64,000 nucleotides of DNA, taken from assembly GCA_029266425.1 (NCBI GenBank), contig JAQSWY010000014.1, forward strand, positions 1 to 64,000, read 5' to 3'. Source of the DNA: Xanthobacteraceae bacterium (lineage in GTDB: Bacteria > Pseudomonadota > Alphaproteobacteria > Rhizobiales > Xanthobacteraceae). The notes beneath the pieces were generated by a model. The model saw only the letters and a list, made by a program, of their open reading frames with translations, did no database searches and was not told the origin of the DNA. Of the stretch, positions 26,642-36,632 are shown one piece after another. Positions within the stretch are counted from its first letter, which is position 1. Each line of letters begins with the position of its first letter. The position numbers were made by a program, and so were the translations under genes.

Positions 26642-27106
26642 ATGCCGGCCAAACCACCCCCGCCCCCGCCCGACCACGACGCGCACGATGCTCCCCGCGA
26701 CGGATTGTTCATCCGCCTTTACTTCGGTGACGGGCGCTTTATCGGGCCGGGCAAGATCGAGCTGCTCGAGACCATCCGGCTCGAACGCTCCATTCTATCG
26801 GCGGCGCGCAAGATGGGCATGAGCTATCGCCGCGCCTGGCTGCTGGTCGACGAGCTCGACCGCATGTTCAACGAGCGCGTGGTCGAGACCTTTCCCGGCC
26901 GTCGCGGCCGCGGCACCGAGCTCACCGCCTTCGGCGAACGGCTGATCGCGCTCTATCGCGGGATCGAGCGCGACAGCGCGCAGGCGACGCGCGAGGCGAC
27001 CGAGGAATTGCGCGCCGCGCTCGCCGAAAGCAGGCAGCCTCCGCCTGAAGCCGCCAAACCCTCTGCGCCTACGCCTCCGGCGAGCCGTCGTCAGAGCGGC
27101 CGTTGA
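26642..27106 (+). CDS. ModE-like single-domain HTH regulator
   Basis: A 154-residue protein. The Pro-rich start (MPAKPPPPPPDH) is followed by a winged helix-turn-helix of the ModE N-terminal type: IELLETIRLERSILSAARKM, then SYRRAWLLVDELDRMF, then GRGTELTAFGERLIALY (about residues 37-115). It lacks the molybdate-binding MOP domains of full ModE. The ATG at 26642 was chosen although the frame is open far upstream (shadow of the PepSY gene). It is convergent with modC, the two stops overlapping by 38 bases. It probably regulates mod or molybdoenzyme genes; how it would sense molybdate is unclear. Confidence 0.8.
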   Translation: MPAKPPPPPPDHDAHDAPRDGLFIRLYFGDGRFIGPGKIELLETIRLERSILSAARKMGMSYRRAWLLVDELDRMFNERVVETFPGRRGRGTELTAFGERLIALYRGIERDSAQATREATEELRAALAESRQPPPEAAKPSAPTPPASRRQSGR

Positions 27107-28190
27107 AGCGCGGGCTACGGGCGTCGACCGCCACCGTCTTCACCATCGCCCATACCCCCATCCCCGGGCGCAGTCCCAGCCGCTCGACGCTCTCATGGGT
27201 GACCTGGGCGTGCAGCGCCATCGCCCCGACCGTGATCTCGACATCGGCATAAGGCCCCTCGATGCGCCGGATCGCCGCGACGGTGCCGGCGAGCAGGTTG
27301 CTCACCGAGACGTCGTGCGGCCGCGACAGCGCAATCGAAACGTCGCGCGAGCGCACCCGCGCCCGCACGGCAGCGCCGAGCGGGCGATCCACCAGCGGCA
27401 CGCGCAATTCGCCGTCGGCGAAGGCCAGCGTGGAGAGCTGGTAGGCCTCATCATGCCGCGCCACGGTGCAGTCGAGGATGGTGCCGAGATCGAAGCGCCC
27501 GACCACCGGCAATATATCCGGCCGCGACATCACCTCGGCCACCGGGCCAAAGGCGATCTGTGCGCCATCCTTGAGCGCCACCACCATGTCGGAAAGCCGA
27601 AGCACCTCGTCGATGGAATGGCTGACGAACAGGATCGGCAGCCCCGCCTCGTCGCGCAGCCGCTCGAGATAGGGCAGGATCTCCTGCTTGCGGGCCTCGT
27701 CGAGCGAGGCGAGCGGCTCGTCCATCAGCAGCAGGCGCGGCTGGGCGAGCAGTGCCCGGCCGATGGCGACCCGCTGGCGCTCTCCGCCGGACAACGTGTG
27801 CGGCCGCCGCGTGAGCAGATGGCCGATGCCGAGCAACTCGATCACGGCGTCGAAGCGCACTGGCTTGTCGACAACGCGCGCCCGCCGCTCGCCATAGCGC
27901 AGATTGCGCTCGACATTCAGATGCGGAAACAGTCGTGCGTCCTGGAACACATAGCCGACGCGGCGCTTCTCCACCGCCACGTCGATGCCGCGCGCCGCAT
28001 CGAAGAAGGTCTCCTCGCCGACGACGATGCGTCCCGCATCCGGCCGCACCACGCCGGCCACCGCCTGGATGATGGTGGTCTTGCCGGCGCCGGACCGCCC
28101 GAACAGCGCGGTGACGCCGGTCTCGGGCGCGGCAAAGTCCGCGCGCAGTGTGAAGCCGGTCCGGGCAAGACGGATATCGATCGCGATCAT
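27069..28190 (-). CDS. modC: Molybdate ABC transporter ATP-binding protein
   Basis: A 373-residue ATPase. Walker A is GRSGAGKTT, the signature is LSGGERQRVAIGR, Walker B is LLLMDEPLASLD and the switch is VSHSIDEVLRLSD. The C-terminal 70 residues are a MOP/TOBE molybdate-binding domain (SNLLAGTVAAIRRIEGPYADVEI). The ATG at 28190 overlaps the modB stop as ATGA. It completes modABC and imports molybdate for molybdenum cofactor enzymes. Confidence 0.95.
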   Translation of the reverse strand: MIAIDIRLARTGFTLRADFAAPETGVTALFGRSGAGKTTIIQAVAGVVRPDAGRIVVGEETFFDAARGIDVAVEKRRVGYVFQDARLFPHLNVERNLRYGERRARVVDKPVRFDAVIELLGIGHLLTRRPHTLSGGERQRVAIGRALLAQPRLLLMDEPLASLDEARKQEILPYLERLRDEAGLPILFVSHSIDEVLRLSDMVVALKDGAQIAFGPVAEVMSRPDILPVVGRFDLGTILDCTVARHDEAYQLSTLAFADGELRVPLVDRPLGAAVRARVRSRDVSIALSRPHDVSVSNLLAGTVAAIRRIEGPYADVEITVGAMALHAQVTHESVERLGLRPGMGVWAMVKTVAVDARSPRFNGRSDDGSPEA

Positions 28191-28876
28191 GCGCGCCCGA
28201 GCATGATGCGGATGCGCTTGTCGACGAGGTTCGCCAATAGCAGCGCGGCAAGCGCGAGGACGATGGAGACGATGGTGAGCCGGAGCGCCATGGCATCGCC
28301 GTCGGTCATGTGGGTGGCGCTGTAGATGGCGAGCGGGATGGTGCGGGTCACGCCCTCGACATTGGAGACGAAGGTGATGGTGGCGCCGAACTCTCCGAGC
28401 GCGGAGGCGACGGAAAGCAGCGCGCCGGAGAGGATTCCCGGCAGCATCAAGGGCAGCGTCACCGAGAAGAACACGTCGAGCCGCGAGGCGCCGAGCGTAC
28501 GCGCCGCCGTCTCCAGCCCGCGATCGACCGCCTCCAGCGCAAGCCTTATGGCGTTCACGGTGAGCGGGAAGCTGATCACCGCAGCGGCCACGGTCGCGCC
28601 GGCGGTGGTGAAGATCAGCCGGATGCCGAACCAGGCATCGAGATACTCGCCGATGAAGCCGCGCGAGCCGAGCGCGAGCAGCAGCAGATAGCCGACCACC
28701 ACCTTGGGCAGCACGAGCGGCAGATAGACGATGCCGTCGAACAGCCCCTTCCCCGGGAAGGTCGTGCGGGCCAGCACCCAGGCAGTGAGAATCGCGAACG
28801 GCAGGCTCCAGAAGGTCGCCCAGAAGGCGACCTTCAGGCTGAGAGCGACCGCCGTCCATTCCTCCGGGGTGAGCAT
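28187..28876 (-). CDS. modB: Molybdate ABC transporter permease
   Basis: A 229-residue permease with about five helices. EWTAVALSLKVAFWATFWSLPFAI opens the protein and AARTLGASRLDVFFSVTLPLMLPGI holds the ATPase-contact EAA loop near residue 145. The typical GALLSVASALGEFGATITF follows. It overlaps modC by 4 bases and is separated from modA by a family A repeat. Confidence 0.95.
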   Translation of the reverse strand: MLTPEEWTAVALSLKVAFWATFWSLPFAILTAWVLARTTFPGKGLFDGIVYLPLVLPKVVVGYLLLLALGSRGFIGEYLDAWFGIRLIFTTAGATVAAAVISFPLTVNAIRLALEAVDRGLETAARTLGASRLDVFFSVTLPLMLPGILSGALLSVASALGEFGATITFVSNVEGVTRTIPLAIYSATHMTDGDAMALRLTIVSIVLALAALLLANLVDKRIRIMLGRA

Positions 28877-28902
28877 CAGCCGACGTTTCCCATCAACGAG
28901 AC

Positions 28903-28986
28903 GTCATGGCCGGGCTCGTCCCGGCCATCTCGATTCCTGACGCACTGTCAGGAATCGTCATCCCCGGCACAAGGGCCGGGGATGAC
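28903..28986. repeat. Family A palindromic repeat between modA and modB
   Basis: GTCATGGCCGGGCTCG at one end and GGGCCGGGGATGAC at the other, with an inner pair GATTCCTGACG and GTCAGGAATC. It fills most of the modA-modB gap. Confidence 0.8.
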
Positions 28987-29038
28987 GACTTTGGCAGGGT
29001 CGCGTTCACACGACCAACCGCTTTCTGAACGCGCGAAA

Positions 29039-29842
29039 CTACTTCGCCACGAAGCCGTACTTGGCGTAGATCGCCTTGGCCTCTGGACCGGTGAGGAATT
29101 CGAAGAACGCCTTGGTGGCGGCGTTGTCCTGGCCCTTCACGATCTCGAACGGATATTCCACCGCCGGATGGCTCTCGGGCGGGAAGGTCGAGACCACCTT
29201 CACGTTCTTCGCGATGGCGGCGTCGGTCGAATAGACGATGCCCGCGGCCGCCTCGCCGCGCTCCACCAGCGCCAGCGCCGCACGCACGCTCTCGGCGCCG
29301 ACCACGCGGTCCTTCACCTTGTCCCATTGCCCGAGACTGGTCAGTGCCGCCTTCGCATAGACGCCGATCGGCACGCTGTCGGTTAGGCCGGTGGAGATCT
29401 TGCCGTTCGGCCCGATGAAGGCGGAGAAGTCGAAACCCTTGTCGATCTTCACGTCCTTCGCCTTGTCGGCCGGCATGATGAGCACGAGGCTGTTGCCGAT
29501 CGGCGTCACCCGCGTCGCCTTCAGGGTCAGGCCCTTCTCGTCGGTGTAGTCCATCCATTTCAGGTCCGCGGAGGCGAAGATACCCGCCGGCGCGCCGGCC
29601 TCCAACTGCTTCGCCAGCGCCGAGGAGGCCGCGAAGGAGAAGGTCACGTCCTTGCCGGTCTTCTCCTCATAGGCCTTGCCGATGTCCTGAAACGCATTGG
29701 TCAGGCTCGCCGCGGCGAACACCACGGGCGTCTCGCTCTGCGCGAGCGCCGGGTGCGGAAGCTGCGGGCCGGCAAGCAGCGCAGCGGAAAGCGCGGCGAG
29801 CGCGAAAGCGCGTCGGGAAAAGGCGGGCAGGACGGATCGCAT
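29039..29842 (-). CDS. modA: Molybdate-binding periplasmic protein
   Basis: A 267-residue exported protein. The signal peptide covers about the first 34 residues (ALAALSAALLAGPQLPHPALAQ). The mature protein begins ETPVVFAAASLTNAFQDIG, whose AAASL loop binds the oxyanion, and contains FSFAASSALAKQLEAGAPA and GIVYSTDAAIAK, typical of ModA. AAGGGA precedes the ATG, and an inverted repeat lies 15 bases upstream. It is the first gene of modABC. Confidence 0.95.
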   Translation of the reverse strand: MRSVLPAFSRRAFALAALSAALLAGPQLPHPALAQSETPVVFAAASLTNAFQDIGKAYEEKTGKDVTFSFAASSALAKQLEAGAPAGIFASADLKWMDYTDEKGLTLKATRVTPIGNSLVLIMPADKAKDVKIDKGFDFSAFIGPNGKISTGLTDSVPIGVYAKAALTSLGQWDKVKDRVVGAESVRAALALVERGEAAAGIVYSTDAAIAKNVKVVSTFPPESHPAVEYPFEIVKGQDNAATKAFFEFLTGPEAKAIYAKYGFVAK

Positions 29843-29856
29843 GGCGGTTCCCTTCG

Positions 29857-29882
29857 ATCATGTATCCGTCCATATACATGAT
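29857..29882. promoter_or_regulatory. Palindromic Mo-box-like operator upstream of modA
   Basis: A perfect inverted repeat ATCATGTAT, N8, ATACATGAT, starting 15 bases upstream of the modA start codon and just before its ribosome-binding site. It has the AT-rich dyad form of ModE sites, and a ModE-like gene lies at the other end of the locus. Binding is inferred. Confidence 0.65.
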
Positions 29883-29966
29883 TGCGCCGCACGCGCCACC
29901 GGCGGAGCACGCGCGGATGCGCACAACCCCGCGATGCGTGGCGTCGCAATAGTCGGTCGTCAGTGC

Positions 29967-30206
29967 CTAGTCGGTGAAGCCGAATTCGCGGGCGGCGGTG
30001 CGGGCGGCGCATTCCGCGGCGGAGATCAGCCCCCAGGCCGCGACCTTGCCCTGGCGCGCGAACACGATGGCCGGGCCGCGGCTGACGACCCGCTTGCCGC
30101 ATCCGTCATCGACCAGCGCGAACTCGTACACATGGTGCTCGTCGCGATGCATCACGCGGATCGCCGACGTGGACAGCGTGACAACGTCGAACTCGGAGAT
30201 CGGCAT
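29967..30206 (-). CDS. Small hypothetical protein
   Basis: A 79-residue protein with mixed sequence, MPISEFDVVTLSTSAIRVM at the start and AARTAAREFGFTD at the end; no signal or membrane segment. GAGGAGACGACCCCC precedes the ATG, a good ribosome-binding site, and codon use fits the region. No family was recognised. It lies between modA and the 66-residue protein as a single gene. Confidence 0.55.
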   Translation of the reverse strand: MPISEFDVVTLSTSAIRVMHRDEHHVYEFALVDDGCGKRVVSRGPAIVFARQGKVAAWGLISAAECAARTAAREFGFTD

Positions 30207-30583
30207 GGGGGTCGTCTCCTCGGGTTCAGCAGGTTGGATTCTGGTTGAGTCTAGCCGCGATTGCGCCGCCCGCTACATCCCGTGACGTGCATGGGCAGTG
30301 CAGCATCGCGCCCGCGTGGAACCCGACGCGGCACGAGCGCGTTACCTCCCGCTGCGACACGCCGCAGAGGAAGTTCGTGGTGCGTGCAAGTACCAGGAAC
30401 ATGATACCCGACGCGAGACAAAATTCTCGTCGTCATAATCGGTGGAGGAAAACGCCGACTACCTTGATACAGCACACGCCATCGATGCTGGCTTCTTTGA
30501 AAAACGCTGAGCACACAAACTCTGCGGAACCACGTATCGAATTCGGCTCGAAACTCGCGTCTTTTCACTTTGGAGATAGCTCC

Positions 30584-30784
30584 ATGAATCGCACCACGAC
30601 CATGGTCATCGCAGCCATCGTGCTCATCATCGCCATTTGGGCGGCCGTTCAATATTCCGGGAGAATGACACCGCAGCCCACCGAGGCGCCCACGCCGCCG
30701 GCAACATCCTCGCCAGCACCGGCACCCGGGCCGACAACGCCTGCCCCTTCGCCGAGTCCGACGCAGCCCGCTCCGGCACAATAA
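30584..30784 (+). CDS. Small Pro-rich single-pass membrane protein
   Basis: A 66-residue protein. It has one hydrophobic segment, TTMVIAAIVLIIAIWAAV, at residues 5-22, then a Pro/Thr/Ala-rich tail to the end. TTGGAG lies 7 bases before the ATG at 30584. An open frame extends further upstream but without a start signal. Function unknown; it is probably an envelope protein with an exported, disordered tail. The gene ends just before a strong hairpin. Confidence 0.6.
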   Translation: MNRTTTMVIAAIVLIIAIWAAVQYSGRMTPQPTEAPTPPATSSPAPAPGPTTPAPSPSPTQPAPAQ

Positions 30785-30804
30785 GCCGGCAAAGCATTTA
30801 CCGG

Positions 30805-30833
30805 GACCCGCGGCGCTCAGCTCGCGGCGGGTC
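30805..30833. terminator. Hairpin terminator candidate between the small gene and glgX-malQ
   Basis: GACCCGC (30805-30811) pairs with GCGGGTC (30827-30833), with an inner GCG/CGC pair after one mismatch and the loop CTCAGCT. It lies between the convergent 66-residue gene and the glg operon and could serve both strands. There is no clear T-run. Confidence 0.5.
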
Positions 30834-30880
30834 TCCTTCAGATCGACTCGGCATTTCTGTGGATAAGTCGAGATTCGACT

Positions 30881-33800
30881 TCAAGCCGGCCGCTCGGCGC
30901 GCATTGCGGTCATGGCGGGCGTCGCCGAGGCGCTCGCCAGCACCTCCTCGACACTCAAAGCGATCCGGCGCCGCCAGTTCGGTCGCTCGCGATCGGTGCC
31001 CGGCAGATTCACCGCCACGATCTCGCCCGCGAGGTCGTCGAGTTGGGTCAGCGCCAGCATGGATTCGGTGCGCGCGACGAAGCGGTGCACCGCGACCAGC
31101 ACCTCCTGCGGCAGCGCACTCTCAAGGCTCGGGCGGGCCTCCAGCAATCCCTGCTCGACGAGGGCGCTGATGAGTTGCGCCTTCTCTTCCTCGCGGCGTT
31201 CGCGCGCGACCGACGCCGCGGCGGCATCCTCGAAGCCGAGAGCCAGGCGCTCCTCGATATCGGTGCCTTCCCACCAGCCGGCCAGCGTCGGCAGGTCATG
31301 GGTCGACACGCACGCCACAGCGAGGTCGGGGTAGTCCTCCGGCGGCGTGAAGCCCCCATCCGTGCGCTCGAACCACAGCACCCGATAGGACAGCATGCGC
31401 TCGTCCACGAGTTGCTCGCGCATGCCGGCCGGCACCGTACCGAGATCCTCGCCGACCACGAGGCAGCGCGCCCGTGTGCTTTCCAGCGCCACTTGCCCGG
31501 CGAGATCGTCGAACGGAAAGGCGAGATACGTGCCCTCCGCCCCGCTCGCACCCTCGGGGATCAGGAACAGCCGGCGCAGCCCCATCACATGATCGATCCG
31601 CAATGCCCCGGCGTGGCGCATGTTCGCCGCCACCAGTTCGCCAAAGCCGTCATAGCCGTCGCGTCGCATGGCGAAGGGATCGGGCGGCGGCAGGTTCCAG
31701 TTCTGTCCCTCGGGGCCGAGCGGATCGGGCGGCGCGCCGACGCTCACCCCGGCCATCAGCATGTCCGGGTCCGCCCACGCCGCCGCACGGTTCGGCGCGG
31801 TGCCCACCGCGAGGTCACGATAGAAGCCGAGCGCGAGGCCGGCCGCACGGGCCCTTTCCGCAGCCGCGCCGAACTGGCGGTCCGCTACCCATTGCTGCCA
31901 CAGCGCGAACCGCACCGCTCCCGCATGCGCGCCCGCGAACGCCTTGACGCCGGCGGCGTCGGGCCGGCGCAGCTCGACGGGCCAGTCCTGCCACGCCATC
32001 CCCGGATGCGCGGCGGCGATCGCCTCGAACAGCCCGAAGCGCTGGAGGCTCGCGCCGCCCTCGCGGATGAAGCGGTCGAACTCGGCATCGCCGGCGCGCT
32101 CGAAGGCGGCGAAGGCTGCTTCCAGCACCGCGCCCTTGGCTGCCCGCACGCCGGTGTAATCGACGTGCGAGCGCGCCGCGAGTGCCTTGAAGCGGAACGC
32201 CTGCGCGGAGAGCGCGGCATTGACTGACGGCTCGCCGGCGAGCACCTCGACATCGATATAGATCGGATCGAGGAAGCGCCGGTCGGACGGGTGATAGGGG
32301 CTCGCACCCTCCGGCTCGCCGGGGAACTGCGCATGCAGCGGATTGAGCCCGATGGTCGCCGCGCCCTGCTGCGCCGCCTCCTCCGCCAGCAGCCCCAGCG
32401 CGGTGAAGTCGCCGATCCCCTGATCCCCCACGCCCTGGCCGCCACCTCCGCGGCGCAGCGTGTAGAGGTGCGCCGTCAGGCCGAAGCGGCGCAAAGCCAG
32501 CTCCGGCAGATGGCAGGCGGCGGGCGCGATGGTCAGCCGGCACGACGTCTCGCCGAGCACGATGCGGTGCCGGCCGCGCGGGAGCGGCGGCAGCGTGATG
32601 GTGCGGACGTGAGCCATCCGCCCATCCGGGCGCTCGAGCTCGTCACGCTCGCCATCTTCGGGGCCGATGACGAGCGCCTGCTCGCCGCCCTCCTCCGTGA
32701 GGATACGCAGCGCGAGCCGCCGCCGCTCCCGCGCCGCCGCGCCGCCCAGCCGCAGCCGCCCCGCGGTGCCCTCGCGCACCACCATGGCGAATGGCAGGTC
32801 GCGGCCGAATTCCTCCTCGGACAGCCGGGCGAGACTCTCGCGCGCCTCGGTGCCGGTGCCGGCCGGCAGTTGCAACGCGGCCAGCAAAGCGCGCTTGGTG
32901 TCGTCGGCGACCGGATAATGGTTGCCGGAGACATCCCACCATTCCGGCGCGATCCCCGCCGCGGCTGCCAGCCGCTCCAGCAGGGCCGGATCGGTGGCGC
33001 GGCGCCCACCTTGCGGTGCCGCTTCCTCGACCAGGATGAGCACCGAGCGCGGCTGGATGGGGAAGGACACTTCCTTCACCTCTCCCCATTGGGGGGAGGT
33101 CGACGCCACAGGCGTCGGGTGAGGGGGCGCAGCGGTCGGGGAGCCATTTTCCCCCTCACCTGGCTGCTGAGCAGCCGACCTCTCCCCGTCGGGAAGAGGT
33201 AAGGCGACCGCACTATCCGCCCCTACCCGCCAGACGAAACCGTCGCGCGGGGCCGGCGGCACCACCACGCTTTTGAGCTTCCCGGCATTCAGCGCTACAA
33301 GCACCCGGTCGGCGGGCGCGCCCGCGCTTGCCGGCGCGTAGAACACCGCGGCCAAGGCCCGCTCCTGCGCATTGCCCCAGTCCACCGCACCGCCACCGAG
33401 CGCGCGCCATTCGACATCCGGCATCGCGCTGGCATCGATCGGCTGCCCGCTCAGCGGCGCTTCCTGCCGCAGCGCGGGATGGCCGCGGCGCAGCTTCACC
33501 AGCGTCGCAGTGAAATCGGCGAGATCGCCGTCGAAGTGCGACCAGTCGAGCCAGGTCAGCTCATTGTCCTGCGCATAGGCATTGTTGTTGCCGCTCTGGG
33601 TGCGGCCGCACTCGTCGCCCATGGTGAGCATCGGCGTGCCGCGCGAGACGATGAGCATCGCCAGCAGCGCCCGCGCATCGCCCTGCCGCAGCGCCCTGAT
33701 CGCCGGATCATCGCTCGGCCCCTCGACGCCATGGTTCCACGATTTGTTGTCGTCGGTGCCGTCCTGATTGTGCTCGCCATTGGCCTCATTGTGCTTTCCC

Positions 33801-35173
33801 GCATAGGAGACGAGGTCGGCGAGCGAAAAGCCGTCATGGGCGGTGACGAAATTGATGCCGCGCGACAGCGGCCGATGCCGGCGGGCGAACACGTCGGCAG
33901 ACCCCGCGAGCCGTGTCGCCATCTCGCCCAGCATCCCGGCATCGCCGCGCCAGAAGCGCCGCGCCGTGTCGCGATAATGGTCGTTCCACTCGCCCCAGAG
34001 CGCGGGAAAATTGCCGACCTGATAACCACCCGGCCCGATGTCCCATGGCTCGGCGATGAGAGCGAGCTCGCGCAGCTCGGGGTCCTGCTGCATGGCGACG
34101 AGGAACGGCGCGTTCGGATCGAAGCCGTCCGAGCGGCGCCCGAGCGTCGCGGCGAGGTCGAAGCGGAAGCCGTCGAGCCCGGTCCGCGCCCAGCGCCTGA
34201 GGCAATCCATGGCGAGCCGCGTCACCGGCGCGCGCTCCAGCGCCAGCGTGTTGCCGGTGCCGGCATCATTGATCAGCAGCCCCGGATCGTTTGCGGCGTG
34301 CCGATAATAGGTGGCGTTGTCGAGCCCGCGTAGCGAGATGGTCGGGCCGAACGCGTCGCTCTCGCCGGAATGGTTCAGCACCACGTCCAGCACCGCCGCA
34401 ATGCCCGCCTCATGCAGGCGGGCGATCGCCGCGCGCACCTCGGCAAAGCCGCCCGGCGCGAGGCGCACGTCCGGCGCGCCGAACACCACGGGGTTGTAGC
34501 CCCAGTAATTGGCAAGCCCGAGCGGCGGCAGATGCCGCTCGTCGATCCAGGCCATGGACGGCATCAATTCGACGGTCGAGATGCCGAGCCGCACCAGATG
34601 CTCGATGGCGGCGGGCTCGGTCAGCGCTTTGAAGGTGCCGCGCAGCGCTTCGGGGATTCCGGGATGGCGCCGGGTGAAGCCGCGCACATGCAGCTCATAG
34701 ATCACCTGATCGCCCCAGTCGAACGCTTGCCGGCCTGTCGGCATGGCGCTTTCGCTCGACTGCACGATGGCCTTCGGCACGACGGCCGCGCTGTCGATCT
34801 CATCCTCGGCCGCGCCCCGGGCGCGCTGGTCGAACAGCGCGGCCTCCAGCCGGAACGGCCGGTCGAGCCCAGCGGCGTAAGGGTCGACCAGCAGCTTGTG
34901 CGGATTGAAGCGGTGCCCCTCCTCCGGCCGCCATGGGCCGTGGGCGCGCAGCCCATAGCGCGCGCCGGGTGCGACGCCGGCAATATGGCCGTGGAACACG
35001 TCGCCGCTGCGCGCCGGCAGGGTGATGCGCCGGGTCTCGTTGTCGGCGTCGTCGAACAGGCAGAACTCGATCGCCTCGGCATGAGCCGAGAACACCGCGA
35101 CGTTGACGCCCTCGGCATCGGCAGTGACGCCGAGCGGCTCAGGCTGGCCGGCGGTGACGGCCGGGTCGCTCAT
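30881..35173 (-). CDS. Bifunctional glycogen debranching enzyme GlgX / 4-alpha-glucanotransferase MalQ
   Basis: A 1430-residue fusion. The N-terminal part (about 1-700) is GlgX, a GH13 isoamylase-type enzyme with an N-terminal CBM48-like domain (about 10-110) and the catalytic block [12 protein letters not shown] (about 331-342), with the acid Glu in [14 protein letters not shown]. It removes short branches left by phosphorylase. The C-terminal part (about 715-1430) is MalQ (GH77), with [25 protein letters not shown] (about 1240) and [12 protein letters not shown]. It rearranges the freed maltodextrins. Residues about 657-699 come from a family D repeat, inside the C-terminal beta domain of GlgX and shortly before the MalQ part. 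The ATG at 35173 overlaps the glgA stop as ATGA. It is the last gene of the glg operon. Confidence 0.92.
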   Translation of the reverse strand: MSDPAVTAGQPEPLGVTADAEGVNVAVFSAHAEAIEFCLFDDADNETRRITLPARSGDVFHGHIAGVAPGARYGLRAHGPWRPEEGHRFNPHKLLVDPYAAGLDRPFRLEAALFDQRARGAAEDEIDSAAVVPKAIVQSSESAMPTGRQAFDWGDQVIYELHVRGFTRRHPGIPEALRGTFKALTEPAAIEHLVRLGISTVELMPSMAWIDERHLPPLGLANYWGYNPVVFGAPDVRLAPGGFAEVRAAIARLHEAGIAAVLDVVLNHSGESDAFGPTISLRGLDNATYYRHAANDPGLLINDAGTGNTLALERAPVTRLAMDCLRRWARTGLDGFRFDLAATLGRRSDGFDPNAPFLVAMQQDPELRELALIAEPWDIGPGGYQVGNFPALWGEWNDHYRDTARRFWRGDAGMLGEMATRLAGSADVFARRHRPLSRGINFVTAHDGFSLADLVSYAGKHNEANGEHNQDGTDDNKSWNHGVEGPSDDPAIRALRQGDARALLAMLIVSRGTPMLTMGDECGRTQSGNNNAYAQDNELTWLDWSHFDGDLADFTATLVKLRRGHPALRQEAPLSGQPIDASAMPDVEWRALGGGAVDWGNAQERALAAVFYAPASAGAPADRVLVALNAGKLKSVVVPPAPRDGFVWRVGADSAVALPLPDGERSAAQQPGEGENGSPTAAPPHPTPVASTSPQWGEVKEVSFPIQPRSVLILVEEAAPQGGRRATDPALLERLAAAAGIAPEWWDVSGNHYPVADDTKRALLAALQLPAGTGTEARESLARLSEEEFGRDLPFAMVVREGTAGRLRLGGAAARERRRLALRILTEEGGEQALVIGPEDGERDELERPDGRMAHVRTITLPPLPRGRHRIVLGETSCRLTIAPAACHLPELALRRFGLTAHLYTLRRGGGGQGVGDQGIGDFTALGLLAEEAAQQGAATIGLNPLHAQFPGEPEGASPYHPSDRRFLDPIYIDVEVLAGEPSVNAALSAQAFRFKALAARSHVDYTGVRAAKGAVLEAAFAAFERAGDAEFDRFIREGGASLQRFGLFEAIAAAHPGMAWQDWPVELRRPDAAGVKAFAGAHAGAVRFALWQQWVADRQFGAAAERARAAGLALGFYRDLAVGTAPNRAAAWADPDMLMAGVSVGAPPDPLGPEGQNWNLPPPDPFAMRRDGYDGFGELVAANMRHAGALRIDHVMGLRRLFLIPEGASGAEGTYLAFPFDDLAGQVALESTRARCLVVGEDLGTVPAGMREQLVDERMLSYRVLWFERTDGGFTPPEDYPDLAVACVSTHDLPTLAGWWEGTDIEERLALGFEDAAAASVARERREEEKAQLISALVEQGLLEARPSLESALPQEVLVAVHRFVARTESMLALTQLDDLAGEIVAVNLPGTDRERPNWRRRIALSVEEVLASASATPAMTAMRAERPA
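33077..33201. repeat. Family D repeat inside glgX-malQ
   Basis: CACCTCTCCCC and GGGAAGAGGT flank inner hairpins; CCCCTCACC and GGGTGAGGG repeat the family core. It is read through in frame on the minus strand, giving a Pro/Gly/Ser-rich segment. Confidence 0.85.
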
Positions 35174-36627
35174 GCCGCGCGCTCGGCGACGAGGTCGCGG
35201 AACAGCTTGGCATATTGCGCCGCCGGCAGGCGCCAGGAGACGTCGGTCGCCATGGCATTGCGCTGGATCTTGCGCCAGACCGGAGGCTCCGCCCACAGCG
35301 CCCCGGTGCGGCGCAGCGCGGCCTGCAGGGCTGGAGCCACAACGGGCGAGAACTGGACGCCGGTGCCGACGCCGGCCGCCCTCGCCATCTCGTTCACGTC
35401 GACCACGGTGTCGGCGAGCCCGCCGACCCGCGCCACCACCGGGAGCGCGCCATAGCGCATTGCGGAGAGCTGGGTGAGCCCGCACGGCTCGAAGCGGGAC
35501 GGCACCAGCAGCGCGTCCGACCCCGCCTGCACCAGATGCGCGAGCCCTTCATCATAGCCCAGCACGGTGCCGATACGGCCGGGATTGGCGCGCGACGCGC
35601 CCATGAAGCGCTCGGCGAGCCAGGGGTCGCCGGCGCCGAGCACGGCGAGCTGCGCCCCCATGTCGAGCAGCGTGCCGAGCGAATCCGCCAGCATGTCGAG
35701 GCCCTTCTGCCAGGACAGCCGGCTGACCACGCCGAACAGCAGCGCGCCGGGATCGAGATCGAGCCCGAACCGCCGCTTCAGCGCCGTCTTGTTGGCGCTG
35801 CGTGCCCTGAGGCTCCTGGCGTCGTACGGCGCGGCGATCAGCCGGTCGGTCGCCGGATTCCACACCTCGGTGTCGAGCCCGTTGATGATGCCGCGCAGCA
35901 CCGTGCGGCGCTGGTTGAGCAGGCCCTCCAGCCCCATGCCGGCCTCCGGCAGCAATATCTCCGCGGCATAGCCGGGAGAGACCGTGCTGATTCGGTCGGA
36001 GAGCTGGAGCCCCGCCTTCAGGAAGCCGATCATCCCGTAATATTCGACGCCGTCGATGGCGAAGGCATGCGGCGGCAGGCCGAGCGCCGGCATCAGCTGC
36101 CGCGGGAACTGCCCCTGGAAGGCGATGTTGTGGATCGTCGTCACGCTTGCCGGGCGCCGCCCGCCGGCATAGTGCAGATACGCCGGCGCGAGGCCGGCCT
36201 GCCAGTCATGGGCGTGCACGACGTCCGGCACGAAGGCTGGCACCAGCCCGAAACCGATCCCCGAAGCCACCGCGCCCAGCGCGGCGAAGCGGATGGCATT
36301 GTCGGCATAGTCCTTGCCGTCGGCGCCGACATAGGGCCCGCCCGGCCGGTCATAGAGATGCGGCGCGTCGATGACGAAGAGGTCGAGGCCGTGCACCTTG
36401 GCCGCCAACAGCCGCGCTGGCCCGCCGAACAGGTGGTCGAAGGCGTGCACCGTCTGGGTCTTGCCGATCCCCGCCTTCACCTGGGGATAGCCGGGCACCA
36501 GCGTGCGCACGGCAATGCCCTCCGCGGCGATGGCGATCGGCAGGGAACCCGCGACATCGGCGAGCCCGCCGGTCTTGACCAGCGGGAACACCTCGGAGAC
36601 GACCGAGAGGACCTTCAGATCGGACAT
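35170..36627 (-). CDS. glgA: Glycogen synthase (ADP-glucose dependent)
   Basis: A 485-residue GT5 glycogen synthase of standard length. The ADP-glucose-binding [13 protein letters not shown] is at residues 18-30. The GT-B C-terminal domain has [17 protein letters not shown] and the catalytic [17 protein letters not shown] near residue 380. It adds glucosyl units from ADP-glucose to glycogen. It starts 5 bases after glgC and overlaps glgX-malQ by 4. Confidence 0.97.
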   Translation of the reverse strand: MSDLKVLSVVSEVFPLVKTGGLADVAGSLPIAIAAEGIAVRTLVPGYPQVKAGIGKTQTVHAFDHLFGGPARLLAAKVHGLDLFVIDAPHLYDRPGGPYVGADGKDYADNAIRFAALGAVASGIGFGLVPAFVPDVVHAHDWQAGLAPAYLHYAGGRRPASVTTIHNIAFQGQFPRQLMPALGLPPHAFAIDGVEYYGMIGFLKAGLQLSDRISTVSPGYAAEILLPEAGMGLEGLLNQRRTVLRGIINGLDTEVWNPATDRLIAAPYDARSLRARSANKTALKRRFGLDLDPGALLFGVVSRLSWQKGLDMLADSLGTLLDMGAQLAVLGAGDPWLAERFMGASRANPGRIGTVLGYDEGLAHLVQAGSDALLVPSRFEPCGLTQLSAMRYGALPVVARVGGLADTVVDVNEMARAAGVGTGVQFSPVVAPALQAALRRTGALWAEPPVWRKIQRNAMATDVSWRLPAAQYAKLFRDLVAERAA

Positions 36628-36632
36628 CGGCC

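Noticed and set aside
30245..30583. Longer start for the 66-residue membrane protein
   Set aside because: The upstream part has no ribosome-binding site and a composition unlike a protein, while ATG at 30584 has TTGGAG and begins directly before the membrane segment.
33077..33201. Frameshift or assembly error at the GlgX-MalQ junction
   Set aside because: The frame is continuous, the inserted stretch matches a known repeat family of the window, and both flanking domains are intact.
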